In this document: positions 13,898 to 14,982 of the stretch, piece after piece
How positions within the stretch are numbered: position 1 is the stretch's first letter
Layout: each line of letters starts with the position of its first letter
DNA from: an uncultured Prevotellaceae bacterium
GTDB taxonomy: Bacteria; Bacteroidota; Bacteroidia; Bacteroidales; Bacteroidaceae
Reading direction: 5' to 3'
Assembly (NCBI GenBank): GCA_900315105.1
Contig: OMXX01000093.1
Span: 1 to 14,982, forward strand
DNA: 14,982 nucleotides
Position numbers and translations under genes: made by a program
Notes under the pieces: model-generated
What the model saw: only the letters and a program-made list of their open reading frames with translations
Database searches by the model: none
Told to the model about the DNA's origin: nothing

Positions 13898-14836
13898 TTA
13901 TGTCGCTACGCCCATAGGTTTTGAAGTGTCTCGGAACGATAACTCGACAATCTTGTCGCTTTTTGACTTGCAGAGAATAATGCCAATGGACGGATTCTCG
14001 TCCGGAAGCTTTACATATTCATCGAGGGCAGAGAGATAGAAGTTGAGCTTGCCGGAGTACTCAGGCTTGAATTCCCCTCGTTTGAGTTCAAAGGCCACAA
14101 GGCTGTGAAGCTTGCGAGAGAAGAACAGTAGGTCGATGTAATAATCATGTCCATCAACTTCCAAATGATATTGGTTACCCATAAAAGCAAAGTCCTTGCC
14201 GAACGCCATAATGAAGTTCTTGATATTCTGAATGATGCTCTGCTCGATAACTCGCTCGTCGGTATCTTCCGGGTCTTCTATGTTGATGAAGTCAAGCAGA
14301 TACTCATCCTTAAACGACTGCAATGCTTTCTTCTTGAAGTCATCATCAGAGATAGTCTTTTGAAAGTTGGTCTGCTTGATCGAGCCTTCCTTATGATACA
14401 AATCTTCAGCTATTCTTCGCTTGAGGTTTTCTACAGTCCAAAACTCATGATCAGTCATCGAAAATTCGGCAGTTGATAACTGGCGAATTTCATAATTTGT
14501 TGTGACATAATTGCTTAGTAAATCGCCAGTTAACAACTGGCGATTTATATAAGGACTCCATTCTTCAAAGAACATTCTCATATTCTTGATGTTGCTAACT
14601 GAGAATCCTCTTAGTCCTGGCAACTCTTGTTGCAATGCTTTAGCAATGGCATCAATGGCACCCTTGCCCCAATAGCCATCGCGACTGTGTGCAGATACAT
14701 AGCCACCGACAGAGTAGTAGAGCTTCAGCAACTCTTTATTGGCGAGTTTTGCAGCCTGGTACCGGCTCCTCAGGATAGCGCTCTTGATGTCCTTTACTGC
14801 CTGTATGTATTCTTGTGAGATATGAGATACTTCCAT
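13898..14836 (-). CDS. DUF1016/YhcG-type PDDEXK nuclease, C-terminus cut by a stop codon
   Basis: This 312-residue protein has the N-terminal DUF1016 helical domain (YSVGGYVSAH, GYWGKGAIDAIAKALQQELPG, GFSVSNIKNMRMF) and a C-terminal PDDEXK-like nuclease core: E198 helix, D235 in YYIDLLFF, then E250 and K252 in AFELKRGEFKPEYSGKLNFY. YhcG-family proteins are putative nucleases linked to mobile elements and restriction loci. Start ATG 14836 follows a TATCTTTG box; an ATG at 14965 is also in frame but would precede that promoter. The stop TAA at 13900-13898 sits where the family continues ATYxxxxxLP. Reading past it gives 24 more residues (RTSKELPKELRDALPDMEEL and KKLL) to a TAA at 13825-13823, so the present protein has probably lost its tail through a Tyr to stop change. 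It may still fold. It is unrelated to the peptide modules. Confidence 0.85.
   Translation of the reverse strand: MEVSHISQEYIQAVKDIKSAILRSRYQAAKLANKELLKLYYSVGGYVSAHSRDGYWGKGAIDAIAKALQQELPGLRGFSVSNIKNMRMFFEEWSPYINRQLLTGDLLSNYVTTNYEIRQLSTAEFSMTDHEFWTVENLKRRIAEDLYHKEGSIKQTNFQKTISDDDFKKKALQSFKDEYLLDFINIEDPEDTDERVIEQSIIQNIKNFIMAFGKDFAFMGNQYHLEVDGHDYYIDLLFFSRKLHSLVAFELKRGEFKPEYSGKLNFYLSALDEYVKLPDENPSIGIILCKSKSDKIVELSFRDTSKPMGVAT
14519..14547. repeat. 29-bp near-perfect palindrome inside the nuclease gene
   Basis: The arms TAAATCGCCAGTT (14519-14531) and AACTGGCGATTTA (14535-14547) are perfect over 13 bp with an AAC loop. A related third unit, ATAACTGGCGAATTT, lies at 14476-14490. They fall in the linker between the two domains (around residues 96-120), which reads RQLLTGDL and then RQLSTAEF. 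Confidence 0.6.
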
Positions 14837-14859
14837 ATATTCCTTCGTTGTTGATAGCG

Positions 14860-14867
14860 CAAAGATA
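14860..14867 (-). promoter_or_regulatory. -7 promoter box of the nuclease gene
   Basis: On the minus strand this reads TATCTTTG followed by C, matching TAnnTTTG, 23 nt before the ATG at 14836. No convincing TTTG lies at the usual distance upstream. The box supports the shorter start. Confidence 0.5.
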
Positions 14868-14982
14868 CAACATTTCCTTGATGATTCTATCGTTTGGGCA
14901 AAGAAATCTCTTTGGGGAAATTCAATCTTCTGCCACTTTGCATAAGCTTTAGCTGCACTCGGCATAACCCAAGCAAGTTTGG

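Noticed and set aside
2020..13900. TAA read as Tyr: in-frame TAA at an expected Tyr in both the IS110 gene and the nuclease
   Set aside because: Most intact genes here end in TAA and many Tyr are encoded by TAT/TAC. Two independent decay events are simpler than a changed genetic code.
13624..13917. 97-codon plus-strand ORF between module 2 and the nuclease
   Set aside because: It runs across the inverted repeat and into the opposite strand of the nuclease tail; the translation shows no family features.
14837..14965. Start of the nuclease at the upstream ATG 14965
   Set aside because: The frame is open to the window edge, but a TATCTTTG box at 14867-14860 and the typical family start at 14836 favour the shorter protein. 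The upstream segment could instead belong to a neighbouring gene.

Overview
The window looks like Bacteroidales DNA, most likely Prevotellaceae (Prevotella/Segatella). The reasons are promoters of the Bacteroidetes type (TTTG about 20 nt before TAnnTTTG), weak ribosome binding sites, TonB-plug outer-membrane beta-barrel proteins, a TPR-membrane-HTH regulator and a DUF3244-like secreted protein. The genus is inferred from gene types only.

Most of the window is a two-module system for ribosomally made, radical-SAM-modified peptides (RiPPs) with double-glycine leaders. Left edge to 1339: C-terminal part of a one-component TPR/HTH membrane regulator. 1340-2291: a promoter block, a decayed IS110-family transposase gene and a structured intergenic stretch. 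Module 1 (2292-9314): a small secreted DUF3244-like protein, Cys-containing GG precursor A, a hairpin, radical SAM/SPASM maturase 1, an outer-membrane beta-barrel/plug protein joined to it by TAATG overlap, then a C39-peptidase ABC exporter and an unusually short HlyD-like protein. Module 2 (9418-13576): a second copy of the same promoter block, four-Cys GG precursor B, a hairpin, radical SAM/SPASM maturase 2 with a different architecture, and a second beta-barrel gene broken by a frameshift. Module 2 has no exporter, so it presumably shares the C39 transporter of module 1. Right edge, minus strand: a DUF1016/YhcG-type PDDEXK nuclease gene with a late in-frame stop.

Proposed pathway: the regulator acts on the duplicated promoter block. 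Each precursor is modified on its Cys-containing core by its own maturase. The C39 domain cuts after GG and the ABC transporter moves the core across the inner membrane. The plug/barrel proteins handle the product at the outer membrane, as receptor, immunity factor or exit path. No dehydratase, lanthionine cyclase or YcaO gene is present, so the chemistry should be radical-SAM based.

The locus is a mosaic. The exporter gene is clearly more GC-rich than the AT-rich maturase and precursor genes. The last codons and 3' flank of the HlyD-like gene recur after module 2. The promoter block recurs before it. An IS remnant lies directly behind promoter 1. These point to cassette exchange at conserved flanks, with partial decay.
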